Assembly (NCBI GenBank): GCA_964536015.1
Contig: CAZHVS010000002.1
Location: 318,509-382,508 of the forward strand
Origin: CAZHVS01 sp964536015
GTDB lineage: Bacteria > Bacteroidota > Ignavibacteria > Ignavibacteriales > Ignavibacteriaceae
Direction: 5' to 3'
DNA length: 64,000 nt
The position numbers and the translations under genes were made by a program. This document shows positions 8,519 through 17,489 of this stretch, in pieces. The notes beneath the pieces are model-generated. The model was not told the DNA's origin, made no database searches, and was given only the letters and a program-made list of their open reading frames with translations. The first letter of the stretch is position 1, and the number at the start of each line of letters is the position of its first letter.

Positions 8519-9818
8519 GTTGATAACTCCTTTCTAAAAAGTTAGATATGTATGAATATTCTTTTGTTAATTTTCCTTTATGAAGTATAAGACCCCGCTT
8601 TATTGGATAGGGAAGCGAAAGGTCTTCAAATGGTTTATCAAAATCGCAATAATAAATATCATGGACATATTCTTTCAAAATATTTGAAAATTCTGCAGAA
8701 GCATCTTTTGGAAATTCACAAGGGAGATTATCGATTGCCATAACCGTAATACCCTTCGCATTAAGATCGTCTTCAAATCGATCCTCAGATGGGAAATATG
8801 TAAAGCAAGGTTCGGCAGGATTTGTAGCTTTATATGTAAATTCAATTGAACCATCAATATCGCAGCTAATATCTCCCACAACCAGCATTTTTATATCAGG
8901 GTTTTTTGATAAATATTCTTTTGTTATAAGTCTTGGATTTTTTTCAGTCCATAATACACAATTGATCAGTACATCAATCAAAGGGATATATTGATCGAAT
9001 TGAGAAATATAATTTTCAGGGTTATGAAAATAATCATTCAAATCGAAGTCACCTGTAATTCTTTTCACAGTATCAATTTCTTTGAAGACTACTTTTATTA
9101 ATTTATTTTTTTCATTTTTTAACTGATCATAGTTTTTAATTAATTCTTGCGGGGTAATTTCAATATAAGGTAAAAGATCAAACATCTCCTGGGCACCTTG
9201 TGATACATTCCCATAACCAGTAAATGCAAACACAAACGGCAGAAGATTATTATCTAAGCCTTTATTCAGAATTTCTTCACCAATTTTTTTCAAATGTAAT
9301 TTAGAGGCATCAATTGATTCATATTGATATGCTTGTTTAATTTTCAAAAAAGAATTTTTTATTCCTTTTAATTCGAGTTTGCGTCCAAGTGCGTGCAGCG
9401 TTTCAATCATTCCTGCTTTACCCGCATATTTTCCAAAAAAGATTAAACGTTTTTCTTTCTCATTAACAATTCTCTCATAATCTATTAAATTACAATTCTT
9501 TTCCATCAAAGTTTTTAGCATCTTCATGTTATAAGGCTGTCCTTTGATTGTATGTGAAAAGAAAATATATGTTTTATTTTCTTCAATTAAGTGTGGAGGA
9601 ATTTCTTTTACTGCAAATATTACATCAGCATTATTAAGGTCCTCTGAAATTTGAGCTCCGGCTGCTGCATAATCTTCTTCAGTAAAAATTCTTACAGGTG
9701 ATGGTTGAACGATAGTTTTTAAGCCATATTTTTCTCTCAGCATTGAAATATGGTCAGGAATTAAAGGAGTTCTTCTCTCCCATATGTTTTTATCTTCTCT
9801 TCTTATACCAATAGTCAT
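8511..9818 (-). CDS. Lysine-ketoglutarate reductase (saccharopine-forming), LKR half
   Basis: 435 residues beginning IGIRREDKNIWERRTPLIP, the AlaDH/PNT N-terminal fold in the form typical of LKR. Further family marks are FFSHTIKGQPYNM (about 87-99), FGKYAGKAGMIETLHALG (about 128-145) and FAFTGYGNVSQGAQEM (about 198-213). It condenses lysine with 2-oxoglutarate using NADPH to give saccharopine, the first step of lysine degradation; the product is handled by the overlapping downstream gene. It is the first gene of the two-gene minus-strand operon, with a 293-base upstream region holding a 12-bp palindrome. Confidence 0.88.
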   Translation of the reverse strand: MTIGIRREDKNIWERRTPLIPDHISMLREKYGLKTIVQPSPVRIFTEEDYAAAGAQISEDLNNADVIFAVKEIPPHLIEENKTYIFFSHTIKGQPYNMKMLKTLMEKNCNLIDYERIVNEKEKRLIFFGKYAGKAGMIETLHALGRKLELKGIKNSFLKIKQAYQYESIDASKLHLKKIGEEILNKGLDNNLLPFVFAFTGYGNVSQGAQEMFDLLPYIEITPQELIKNYDQLKNEKNKLIKVVFKEIDTVKRITGDFDLNDYFHNPENYISQFDQYIPLIDVLINCVLWTEKNPRLITKEYLSKNPDIKMLVVGDISCDIDGSIEFTYKATNPAEPCFTYFPSEDRFEDDLNAKGITVMAIDNLPCEFPKDASAEFSNILKEYVHDIYYCDFDKPFEDLSLPYPIKRGLILHKGKLTKEYSYISNFLERSYQHE

Positions 9819-9883
9819 AATATTCTCATTAATTTATTAAGAAATTTTGTAGTTAAAATAATTTGGGATGAGTTCGGAGATTA

Positions 9884-9895
9884 GAAAACGTTTTC
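9884..9895. promoter_or_regulatory. 12-bp palindrome, possible operator of the lysine-degradation operon
   Basis: GAAAACGTTTTC is a perfect palindrome 66-77 bases upstream of the LKR start codon. Its AACGTT core resembles the shape of LacI-family operators. No regulator gene is adjacent. The rest of 9819-10111 shows no gene. Confidence 0.25.
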
Positions 9896-10111
9896 GAAAC
9901 GAGAAATAAAATAATTGCGATGTCTGATTAACCAGTCGTTTAATAAAAAAAATGAAATTTGATTGATCAAGATTTTCTCGCAGTTATTAAATTTTTTCTG
10001 TCCAAAATTAGTAAGAATACCTAACTTTAACAATAAATTTAATTACTCACCTAAAAAATTTACAGAATTTAATCAAACTGTTCTTAACAGTTGAGATATG
10101 AAATGAGGAAG

Positions 10112-10735
10112 TTAGTTCAGGTAACCATCATTCATTATAATTCGATTTAAAGAGGCTTTTTGTCCAACAAATTTTTCAACTTTATTGATATGTTCAAGTA
10201 AAAATTTAAGTCTGGCATCTTCTGTCTGTAAAGAAATAAATTCCTGTTGTTGTTCAAGACTCAAACCAGCTTTTTCAGCGAGCTTAAAGGACTTTAGATT
10301 AGCATTATCCAGATTCATCCAGAACCTTTCTTCAAGTTTAAAGTCTATCTTTTCAATTAATTCTTGAAATTTTTCTTTAAGCTTTTCTTCTAGCAAAAAA
10401 TCTGACTCAGAAGAGATATCCTGGTATTCTACAACAGAACCTTCAAAGTAACCATCAACAGTAAGTTGACTATAAAGAAGGCGAAAACGATTGATACCAA
10501 TAACTATAATATCAAATTCACCTTTAGCATCCAGATGTCCCTTTTCCTTTATCTTTACATAACTTCCTATTTTATTAAATCCATTTTTTGAAGATGTAAT
10601 AATCCCAAAACCTAAATTCAGGTTATCACATTTCCCAATCATTTTCTTATATCTTTCTTCAAAGATATGAAGTGGATATTTAGAACCTGGGAACACCACA
10701 AGTGGTAAAGGAAATAAAGGTATAATCTTTTCCAT
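10112..10735 (-). CDS. LON N-terminal (substrate-binding) domain protein
   Basis: 207 residues. It starts IIPLFPLPLVVFPG (4-17), followed by LHIFEERYKKMI (22-33) and a helical C-terminal half (about 125-200), the pattern of stand-alone Lon N-domain (PUA-like/YcaP-type) proteins. There is no ATPase or protease part, so this is not Lon itself. The function of these small proteins is not settled; they may bind unfolded substrates. It is likely a single-gene unit, lying between the SOD terminator and the LKR promoter region. Confidence 0.85.
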   Translation of the reverse strand: MEKIIPLFPLPLVVFPGSKYPLHIFEERYKKMIGKCDNLNLGFGIITSSKNGFNKIGSYVKIKEKGHLDAKGEFDIIVIGINRFRLLYSQLTVDGYFEGSVVEYQDISSESDFLLEEKLKEKFQELIEKIDFKLEERFWMNLDNANLKSFKLAEKAGLSLEQQQEFISLQTEDARLKFLLEHINKVEKFVGQKASLNRIIMNDGYLN

Positions 10736-10769
10736 TCTAGAAATATTATCGAATTTTTCAATAAAAAAT

Positions 10770-10813
10770 TAATAAAAAAGGCGAATAGAAAATAGTCATT
10801 TCTTATCGCCTTT
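10770..10813 (-). terminator. Rho-independent terminator after superoxide dismutase
   Basis: Read on the minus strand, arms at 10806-10813 and 10777-10784 (8 bp, AAAGGCGA/TCGCCTTT) are extended by a further 5 bp after two mismatches, then TTTTTT. It lies 22 bases beyond the sod stop codon. Confidence 0.75.
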
Positions 10814-10834
10814 ATAGGATTTACTATGAATAAT

Positions 10835-11554
10835 TTATTTAGCTTTATCGAATCTTAAAGCTACCTCATCCCAATTGACTACATTCCACCAATTTTCAAT
10901 GTATTCAACTCTTCTGTTCTGATATTTAAGATAATAGGCATGTTCCCATACATCTATGGTCAATAAAGGTGTCCCTTTTACTTCTGCTATGTCCATTAAA
11001 GGATTATCCTGATTTGGTGTAGATGTAACTACTAATTTACTTTCATTTGCAACAAGCCAGGCCCATCCAGAACCAAATCGAGTAGCAGCAGCATTCGAAA
11101 ATAATTTCTTAAATTCATCAAATGATCCGAATTGTGAATTTAATGCTTCAGCAAGTTTACCATAGGGAACTCCTCCACCATTCGGTTTCATTACATTCCA
11201 GAATAAATTATGATTCCAAACACCTCCACCATTATTTCTGACAGCGACAGGTAACTTAGAAATATGACTAAATAATTCTTCCATTGTTTTGCCTTCTGCA
11301 TCAGTTCCAGCAACAGCATTATTAAGGTTGTTAACATAGGTTTGATGATGTTTACTGTGATGTATTTCCATCGTTTTAGCATCAACCCATGGCTCCAATG
11401 CATTATATTCATAAGGCAATTTCATTAATTCAAATTTACTCATTTGAGTACTCCTTTTTTGTTTATAAAAAAAATCATTAAATCTTTCAACTGGTTTTGT
11501 TATAGGTACTAATGATATTGTACCTAATAAACCTAAAAAATTTCTTCTTTGCAT
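10835..11554 (-). CDS. Fe/Mn superoxide dismutase with N-terminal Tat-like leader
   Basis: 239 residues. The core (from about residue 40) is a typical Fe/Mn-SOD with metal ligands H65, H115, D201 and H205 (DVWEHAYYLKYQNRR), dismutating superoxide to peroxide and oxygen. Unlike the usual ~200-residue cytoplasmic form, it carries about 38 extra N-terminal residues beginning MQRRNFLGLLG, a twin-arginine motif followed by a hydrophobic stretch, so a periplasmic or surface enzyme is likely. An internal ATG at residue 38 (MSKFELMKLP) would give the ordinary form. It is 8 bases downstream of an IscA-type gene, so the two are probably co-transcribed. Metal choice (Fe or Mn) cannot be decided by eye. 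Confidence 0.93.
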   Translation of the reverse strand: MQRRNFLGLLGTISLVPITKPVERFNDFFYKQKRSTQMSKFELMKLPYEYNALEPWVDAKTMEIHHSKHHQTYVNNLNNAVAGTDAEGKTMEELFSHISKLPVAVRNNGGGVWNHNLFWNVMKPNGGGVPYGKLAEALNSQFGSFDEFKKLFSNAAATRFGSGWAWLVANESKLVVTSTPNQDNPLMDIAEVKGTPLLTIDVWEHAYYLKYQNRRVEYIENWWNVVNWDEVALRFDKAK

Positions 11555-11561
11555 TTACTGC

Positions 11562-11909
11562 CTATACTCCAAAAGAATTTCCACAGCCGCAGGATTTTAC
11601 AGCGTTTGGATTGTTAAATATGAAACCTTTACCATTTAAACCATCGCTGAAATCGAGTTCTGTTCCTGATAAATAAAAGAGACTTTTACCATCAATAAAT
11701 AATTTAAGTGAATCATTTTCAATAATTGTATCACCTTCACGAGGTTTAGAATCAAATCCCAGTGAATACGTCATACCTGAGCAACCTCCCCCCTTAACAC
11801 CAATCCTTAATCCATAGTCTTCTGTAAGTTTATTTTCAGCTATTATTTTTTTTATCTGTTCAATAGCTTTTGCTGTTACTTTTATGTCATTATTATTAAT
11901 TGCATTCAT
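11562..11909 (-). CDS. HesB/IscA-family iron-sulfur cluster carrier (ErpA-like)
   Basis: 115 residues, normal family length. The three conserved cysteines are present: C43 in GGGCSGMTY, and C107 and C109 in SCGCGNSF at the C-terminus. These proteins hold and hand over Fe-S clusters to target enzymes. Which paralogue (IscA, SufA or ErpA) cannot be fixed from this sequence, and no isc/suf operon is adjacent. It sits between a short gene of unknown function and sod, with 8-10 base gaps, suggesting one unit linked to oxidative stress. Confidence 0.92.
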   Translation of the reverse strand: MNAINNNDIKVTAKAIEQIKKIIAENKLTEDYGLRIGVKGGGCSGMTYSLGFDSKPREGDTIIENDSLKLFIDGKSLFYLSGTELDFSDGLNGKGFIFNNPNAVKSCGCGNSFGV

Positions 11910-11919
11910 AATTTTAATT

Positions 11920-12228
11920 TTATTCAGTTACTTTAAATTTATGTGCTTCACCAGTTTTAAAATCAGGATAATTCAGTATCCAATTATTTTCTTCAAGATT
12001 TTTAAATATATTTTGTCGTACTAAAAATTCTCCGAATTCATATGCAAGTTGTTCACAATCACTATAACGTAATTTAATTCCTTTAAGTTCAAAAAAGTGA
12101 AAAATTGCATATTGAAAATCTCTGAAAAACACAACTGAGTTGTGAAAGATTGGATAACGTGACTTAAAAAAATTTAGATATGTTTTAAAATCATTTTGAA
12201 GAATATTTAAAATATTATTTTTTTTCAT
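11920..12228 (-). CDS. Small hypothetical protein
   Basis: 102 residues, no recognised family. Rich in Phe and Asn, with an amphipathic middle and no signal peptide or membrane segment; the C-terminal third (WILNYPDFKTGEAHKFKVTE) is charged. It lies 10 bases upstream of the IscA-type gene on the same strand, a spacing that supports a real gene and co-transcription with iscA-sod. The start ATG follows an AGGAAATA-like purine stretch. Confidence 0.6.
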   Translation of the reverse strand: MKKNNILNILQNDFKTYLNFFKSRYPIFHNSVVFFRDFQYAIFHFFELKGIKLRYSDCEQLAYEFGEFLVRQNIFKNLEENNWILNYPDFKTGEAHKFKVTE

Positions 12229-12305
12229 ATTATTTCCTTTTTTCTATATGTTAAACAAATTCGACTATTAAAATAATTCCCAAAACAAAAAATAATTGAA
12301 AACAA

Positions 12306-13172
12306 TTATGGAAAATCTACCATAAAACCAATACCAAATTTTTTAATTCTTTGAGGAAAATATTCGCTAAAAAAATTATTTCCTGAAAAGTACGAAAGAT
12401 AGAAAAGAATTCCTTTTTCATTCCATTCGCCAAATTTAATGCCTGCCTGACATTGATTTGTCCCGGTGTATTCTGGGTAACCGGCAAAATTTATATGGTT
12501 CGCAATAAATAAATTAACAGGTTTATTGAAAAGGTGATTAATAATTTTGTTTGAGTTAAATTCAAACCCAAGTGCTGATGAGAAGCGTTTTAACTCGGAA
12601 GGTCTTACTCTTAATGAATAAGAGATTAATCCGTAATATCTTAAATTGAAATTTTCTGTTCTTAAGATATGTGCTGAGGTTAATTCTGCAAAATCCTTTG
12701 TAAAAGGAATTGGTCCGCCTTCTTTTGTCCAATTTCTAGGATAATTTGAAATCCACCAGTTACCATCAACAAGATGAGCACTATTATGAATAAAGCGAAA
12801 TCTGAAAGATAATTCACTATTAGAAAAAAATTTTGAGTAAGTCGCATTTCCTCCAAAATAACCATCAACTGCATCTATTTGCAATCTCAATTGTTGATAA
12901 CCAATTACAGAGGCATAAGCAAAAAACTCAATCCCAAAATTTAATTTAGACTTTGAAAAAGGAAAATAAATTGAAAATAAATCTATTGAATTTCCTATGT
13001 CCACTTTTAAATCAGCATTGTCGGGATAATACAGAACACCAAGTTTAGCTTCTTGAGAATTTGCACGAAGTGGAAGAAAGTTTAATCCATCAGGAAGAAA
13101 TTCAAAATGTGATTGTGGATGTAGCATGAAAGAAAATTCAATAAAAATAAAGAAAAAGAAAATTGATTTCAT
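12306..13172 (-). CDS. DUF1207-like exported beta-barrel protein
   Basis: 288 residues with a signal peptide (about 1-20). The mature start HFEFLPDGLNFLPLRANSQE is the hallmark opening of DUF1207 proteins (FLPDG...F.PL.A), and the rest alternates short beta strands rich in aromatic residues, ending in Phe-Pro as outer-membrane barrels often do. It probably forms an outer-membrane beta-barrel. Function unknown. It stands alone on the minus strand, divergent from metG. Confidence 0.6.
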   Translation of the reverse strand: MKSIFFFFIFIEFSFMLHPQSHFEFLPDGLNFLPLRANSQEAKLGVLYYPDNADLKVDIGNSIDLFSIYFPFSKSKLNFGIEFFAYASVIGYQQLRLQIDAVDGYFGGNATYSKFFSNSELSFRFRFIHNSAHLVDGNWWISNYPRNWTKEGGPIPFTKDFAELTSAHILRTENFNLRYYGLISYSLRVRPSELKRFSSALGFEFNSNKIINHLFNKPVNLFIANHINFAGYPEYTGTNQCQAGIKFGEWNEKGILFYLSYFSGNNFFSEYFPQRIKKFGIGFMVDFP

Positions 13173-13249
13173 AGATAAATAATTACTGTTAAGTCTACCA
13201 TAAAAATATTTATATTTATATTAAGTTTTAACAAAATTACGGAAATAAA

Positions 13250-15289
13250 TTGAACAAAGAAAAAATTCTTGTTACATCAGCTTTACCTTATGCAAACGGT
13301 CCAATTCATCTTGGTCACCTAAGTGGTGCTTATTTGCCAGCGGATATTTATGTTAGATATAAAAGATTGAATGGTGATGATGTAATTTATATTTGCGGTT
13401 CTGACGAACATGGTGTGCCTATTACCATTAGTGCTGATAAGGAGAAAGTTTCACCAAAAGTAATAATCGATAGATATCACGAAGCTAATAAAAAAGCTTT
13501 CGAACGATTCGGAATGAGTTTCGATAATTATTCACGGACGAGTTTACTAATTCATCATGAAACTGCAAAAGAATTTTTCATTGAGTTTCATAAAAGAGGA
13601 TTGTTTACTGAAAAAAAATCACTCCAATTTTATGATGACACTGCAAAAATGTTTTTACCCGATAGGTATGTTGAAGGTACCTGTCCTAAATGTGGAAATG
13701 AAGAAGCAAGAAGTGATGAATGCGAAAATTGTGGAGCACTTTATGATCCTTCCGAATTAAAAAATCCAAAAAGTAAAATTTCTGGAAGTACTCCAGTGTT
13801 GAAAGAAACAAAACACTATTATTTCCCTCTTGGTAAGTATCAAACAGAATTAGAAAAATTTGTTGACGATATGAATCAAAAATTTGGATGGAAAGAAAAT
13901 GTTTTGCAATATTGTCGTGGTTGGTTTAAAGATGGCTTAAAAGAAAGAGCAATTACTCGTGATCTTGACTGGGGAATTAAAGTACCTGTTGATGGTGCTG
14001 ATGGAAAAGTAATTTATGTTTGGTTTGAAGCAGTTCTTGGATACATTTCTTCAACGAAAGAATTATCGCTAAAAAGAAATGAACCAGATTTGTGGAAAAA
14101 ATACTGGATGGATAAAAACACAAAATACATTGCATTTATCGGTAAAGATAATGTTGTTTTTCATACTATAATATTTCCAGCAATTCTAATGGCATGGAAT
14201 GAAATGGGCAAAGAACAGTATTGTCTCCCGCAGAATGTTCCAGCAAATGAATTCCTAAATTTTGAAGGGAAAAAATTTTCTAAAAGTCGTAAATGGGGAA
14301 TTGATGTTGATGAATTTCTTGACTTATTTCCACCTGATTTATTGCGATATGCGCTTGCAGCAAATCTACCCGAAACAAGAGACACAGATTTTTACTGGAA
14401 AGAATTTCAGTTAAGAAATAATAGTGAACTTGCTGATATTCTTGGAAATTTTATTAATCGTGTTTTTACTTTTGTGTTTAAACATTTTGAAGGGAAAGTA
14501 CCTTCAGTTGGTAAGCTGGAAAAAATTGATGAGGACATGCAAAAAGAAATTTCAGAATATCCAGGAAGAGTTGCTCAATTATTTGAAACATATAAAATTC
14601 GTGATGGTGTTAATGAAATAATGAATCTTGCAAGAGATGGAAATAAGTATTTTAATGATTCAGAACCTTGGAAGACAATAAAATCTGATAGAACTAAGTG
14701 CGGAACGACTTTAAATATCTGCTTACAGACTATTTACACTTTAGCAGAATTGTTTGCACCAGTACTTCCATTTTCAAGTGAGAAAATCTTTAATATGTTG
14801 AATTCTAAACCAGTTGTTTGGAAAGACTGTGGCAAACCTCAATTAAAAGATGAACATTCATTAAATAAAGCCGAAATTATTTTTCCTAAAATTGAAGATG
14901 AAAAAATTGAAGCTCAAATAAATAAACTTGGTAAACCTAATGTCGAAAATAATTTAGAAGATGAACTGATTTCTTATGATGATTTTATGAAAACACGATT
15001 ACGTGTTGCTGAGGTAATTTCAGCAGAAAAAATTGAAAAGAGTGAGAAATTGTTAAAGTTGAAAGTTAAACTTCAAAATGAAGAAAGACAGATTATAGCC
15101 GGAATTGCTAAAGCATACGAACCTGAAGATTTAATTGGTAAAAAAGTGGTGATAGTCGCAAATCTAAAACCTACAAAGCTTATGGGACTTGAATCTAAAG
15201 GTATGATTTTAGCAGTTGAAGTTCCTGGTGGTAAACTTCAGGTTTTAACTGTTGATAATAACGTATTAAATGGAACACAAGTTAAATAA
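13250..15289 (+). CDS. metG: Methionyl-tRNA synthetase with C-terminal tRNA-binding domain
   Basis: 679 residues. Class I synthetase signatures: HLGH (20-23) for HIGH, KFSKS (about 342-346) for KMSKS, and a CPKCG...CENCG zinc knuckle (about 145-162). The last ~100 residues (DDFMKTRLRVAEVI onward) form the Trbp111/EMAPII-like OB fold that grips tRNA. Charges tRNA-Met, both initiator and elongator. The start codon is TTG; no nearby in-frame ATG exists and GGAAA lies 4-8 bases upstream, so TTG is taken. Confidence 0.95.
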   Translation: MNKEKILVTSALPYANGPIHLGHLSGAYLPADIYVRYKRLNGDDVIYICGSDEHGVPITISADKEKVSPKVIIDRYHEANKKAFERFGMSFDNYSRTSLLIHHETAKEFFIEFHKRGLFTEKKSLQFYDDTAKMFLPDRYVEGTCPKCGNEEARSDECENCGALYDPSELKNPKSKISGSTPVLKETKHYYFPLGKYQTELEKFVDDMNQKFGWKENVLQYCRGWFKDGLKERAITRDLDWGIKVPVDGADGKVIYVWFEAVLGYISSTKELSLKRNEPDLWKKYWMDKNTKYIAFIGKDNVVFHTIIFPAILMAWNEMGKEQYCLPQNVPANEFLNFEGKKFSKSRKWGIDVDEFLDLFPPDLLRYALAANLPETRDTDFYWKEFQLRNNSELADILGNFINRVFTFVFKHFEGKVPSVGKLEKIDEDMQKEISEYPGRVAQLFETYKIRDGVNEIMNLARDGNKYFNDSEPWKTIKSDRTKCGTTLNICLQTIYTLAELFAPVLPFSSEKIFNMLNSKPVVWKDCGKPQLKDEHSLNKAEIIFPKIEDEKIEAQINKLGKPNVENNLEDELISYDDFMKTRLRVAEVISAEKIEKSEKLLKLKVKLQNEERQIIAGIAKAYEPEDLIGKKVVIVANLKPTKLMGLESKGMILAVEVPGGKLQVLTVDNNVLNGTQVK

Positions 15290-15335
15290 TGTATTAGTAG
15301 AAGTTGTTAAATTTATTGATATTAGTGGAAAAGAG

Positions 15336-17339
15336 ATGAAAAGAATATTTTTAATATTATATGTGCTTACTGCAGCGATGTTTGCTCAGGGTCCTGTAAA
15401 TAAATTAAGTGATCAAATAACTTTAAAATTAAATAATGTTCAAGATGACGAACAGATTTTAATATGGATTACTTTTAAAGATAAAGGAACAAATCTTCAG
15501 AAGTATTTTTCAAAACCTGACCTTGTTGTAAGTCAGAAATCTCTTGAAAGAAGAAAAAAAGTTTTTGATATAAATAACTTAATTGATGAAACAGATATCC
15601 CACTTCATGAACCATATTTAACTCAGATTGAAAACTCGGGTATTAAAATAAAACAAAAATCAAAATGGTTTAATAGTATTAGTGCTTATGCAAATAAGAC
15701 TGATATCCAAAAACTTACTTCTTTTTCATTCGTCAAATCGGTGGATATTGTTTACCAATTGAAAAAAGAAAAAGAAATTACTTTGACGAATAATGATAAA
15801 AACGAGTTTCCGATTTTAGAACAACCGCAAGGACAATATTTACTTGATTATGGACAATCATTTGCACAAATGAATCAGATTAATGTTCCAGCTGTTCATA
15901 ATCTTGGTTATACAGGTCAGGGAGTTACAATTGCTGTAATGGATGCTGGTTTCAACCGCCTTTCACACGAGGCTTTTGCAACAATGAATATTATTGCAAA
16001 ATGGGATTTTGTTAATAACGATCCAGGAGTTGGTGATAGTACTGATATGGGTGAAGGTTCACATGGAACTCAGACTTTATCGAATGTTGGTGGATATAAA
16101 TCAGGACAACTTATAGCTCCGGCGTTTAATTCAAATTTCATTTTAGCGAAGACAGAAAATACAGATAGTGAAACACCAATTGAAGAAGATAACTGGATAG
16201 CAGCTCTTGAATGGGCTGATAGTCTTGGTGCTGATCTTACTTCAACCTCACTTGGATATTTATCTTTTGATCCTCCTTTTACAAGTTATACATGGCAAAG
16301 TATGGATGGAAATACTTGTAGAATTACTATAGCTGCTGATCTTGGAGTAAAAAAGGGAATAGTAATTGTTAACTCAGCAGGTAACGAAGGTTATAATGCT
16401 ACACACAATACTTTGGGTGCCCCAGCAGATGGAGACAGCGTCATTTCTGTAGGTGCTGTAACTTCATCTGGTACCAGGGCGAGTTTCAGCAGTGTAGGAA
16501 ATACTATTGATGGAAGAACTAAACCAGATGTGATGACTTTGGGTTCAGGCAACAGAGTTGCAAGTCCATACAGTAATACAGGTTATACAACAGCAAGTGG
16601 AACTTCTTTCAGTTGTCCATTAGCTGCTGGAGTAGCTGCATTAATATTATGTGCTCATCCTTATCTTACACCAATGCAAGTTAGAGATGCAATGAGATTA
16701 ACATCTTCGAATTCTTCTATTCCTAATAGAGAAATTGGATGGGGGATTCTTAATGCGCTTAATGCTGTGAATTGGTTTACACCTGTTGAACTGATAAATT
16801 TTTCTGCAACAAAAAATATGAATTCAGTTATTCTGAACTGGACAACAAAATCTGAAAAAAATAATCTTGGATTCGAAATTGAAAAATCCATAAATAAAAT
16901 TAACTGGAACACACTCGCTTATATTGAAGGCAAAGGAACAACTACTTATGAAAATAATTATTCATATTCTGATAACGATCCAATAAATAAAACAACTTTT
17001 TACAGGCTTAGGCAAATAGATTTTGATGGCACTTCTTTTTATAGCAATATCATTGAAGTTAAACAAGACTCACCATCAGATTTTCAATTGCAACAGAATT
17101 ATCCTAATCCTTTTAATCCAGAAACAAGAATCGATTATTCAATTTCTAATAATCAAAAAGTAAGTTTAATAGTATTTGATTTACTTGGTAATGTTGTAGA
17201 TGAACTAGTTAATGAATTTCAGGTTGCTGGAAATTATAGTAAAATCTTTAATGCAAACAAGCTTAGTTCAGGAGTATATTATTATCAAATTACCGCAGGT
17301 AATTATAAGTGCATTAAAAAATTAGTTGTAATGAAATAA
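15336..17339 (+). CDS. Secreted subtilisin-like (S8) protease with type IX sorting domain
   Basis: 667 residues from the ATG at 15336, chosen because it starts the signal peptide (MKRIFLILYVLTAAMFAQ); upstream codons overlapping metG are unlikely to be translated. An inhibitor-like propeptide (about 20-175) precedes the S8 domain with Asp203 (AVMDAG), His243 (GSHGTQ) and Ser424 (GTSFSCP). The last ~85 residues begin QQNYPNPFNPETRI and form the T9SS C-terminal domain that targets the protein through the outer membrane. It is thus an extracellular or surface-bound protease. A terminator follows. Confidence 0.93.
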   Translation: MKRIFLILYVLTAAMFAQGPVNKLSDQITLKLNNVQDDEQILIWITFKDKGTNLQKYFSKPDLVVSQKSLERRKKVFDINNLIDETDIPLHEPYLTQIENSGIKIKQKSKWFNSISAYANKTDIQKLTSFSFVKSVDIVYQLKKEKEITLTNNDKNEFPILEQPQGQYLLDYGQSFAQMNQINVPAVHNLGYTGQGVTIAVMDAGFNRLSHEAFATMNIIAKWDFVNNDPGVGDSTDMGEGSHGTQTLSNVGGYKSGQLIAPAFNSNFILAKTENTDSETPIEEDNWIAALEWADSLGADLTSTSLGYLSFDPPFTSYTWQSMDGNTCRITIAADLGVKKGIVIVNSAGNEGYNATHNTLGAPADGDSVISVGAVTSSGTRASFSSVGNTIDGRTKPDVMTLGSGNRVASPYSNTGYTTASGTSFSCPLAAGVAALILCAHPYLTPMQVRDAMRLTSSNSSIPNREIGWGILNALNAVNWFTPVELINFSATKNMNSVILNWTTKSEKNNLGFEIEKSINKINWNTLAYIEGKGTTTYENNYSYSDNDPINKTTFYRLRQIDFDGTSFYSNIIEVKQDSPSDFQLQQNYPNPFNPETRIDYSISNNQKVSLIVFDLLGNVVDELVNEFQVAGNYSKIFNANKLSSGVYYYQITAGNYKCIKKLVVMK

Positions 17340-17359
17340 CATATTAACAGCTTTTTAAG

Positions 17360-17389
17360 AAAACCGGACTTGACTCCGGTTTTTTATTT
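17360..17389 (+). terminator. Rho-independent terminator after the S8 protease gene
   Basis: Nine-base arms AAAACCGGA and TCCGGTTTT (17360-17368, 17375-17383) with a 6-nt loop, followed by TTTTTTATTT. Confidence 0.85.
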
Positions 17390-17489
17390 CGATTATATAA
17401 TCAATAATGTGACTTGAATCGTTGCATTTAATGTAATAAAGTGATAAGTTTTTTATGTAAAAATTATTTTTTAATCTTATGGTGATAAA

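Noticed and set aside
12680..12874. 64-codon frame inside the DUF1207-like gene
   Set aside because: Same-strand shadow frame with no own start signal or motif.
15270..15335. N-terminal extension of the S8 protease gene overlapping metG
   Set aside because: The signal peptide begins at the ATG at 15336; the upstream codons are not family-like.
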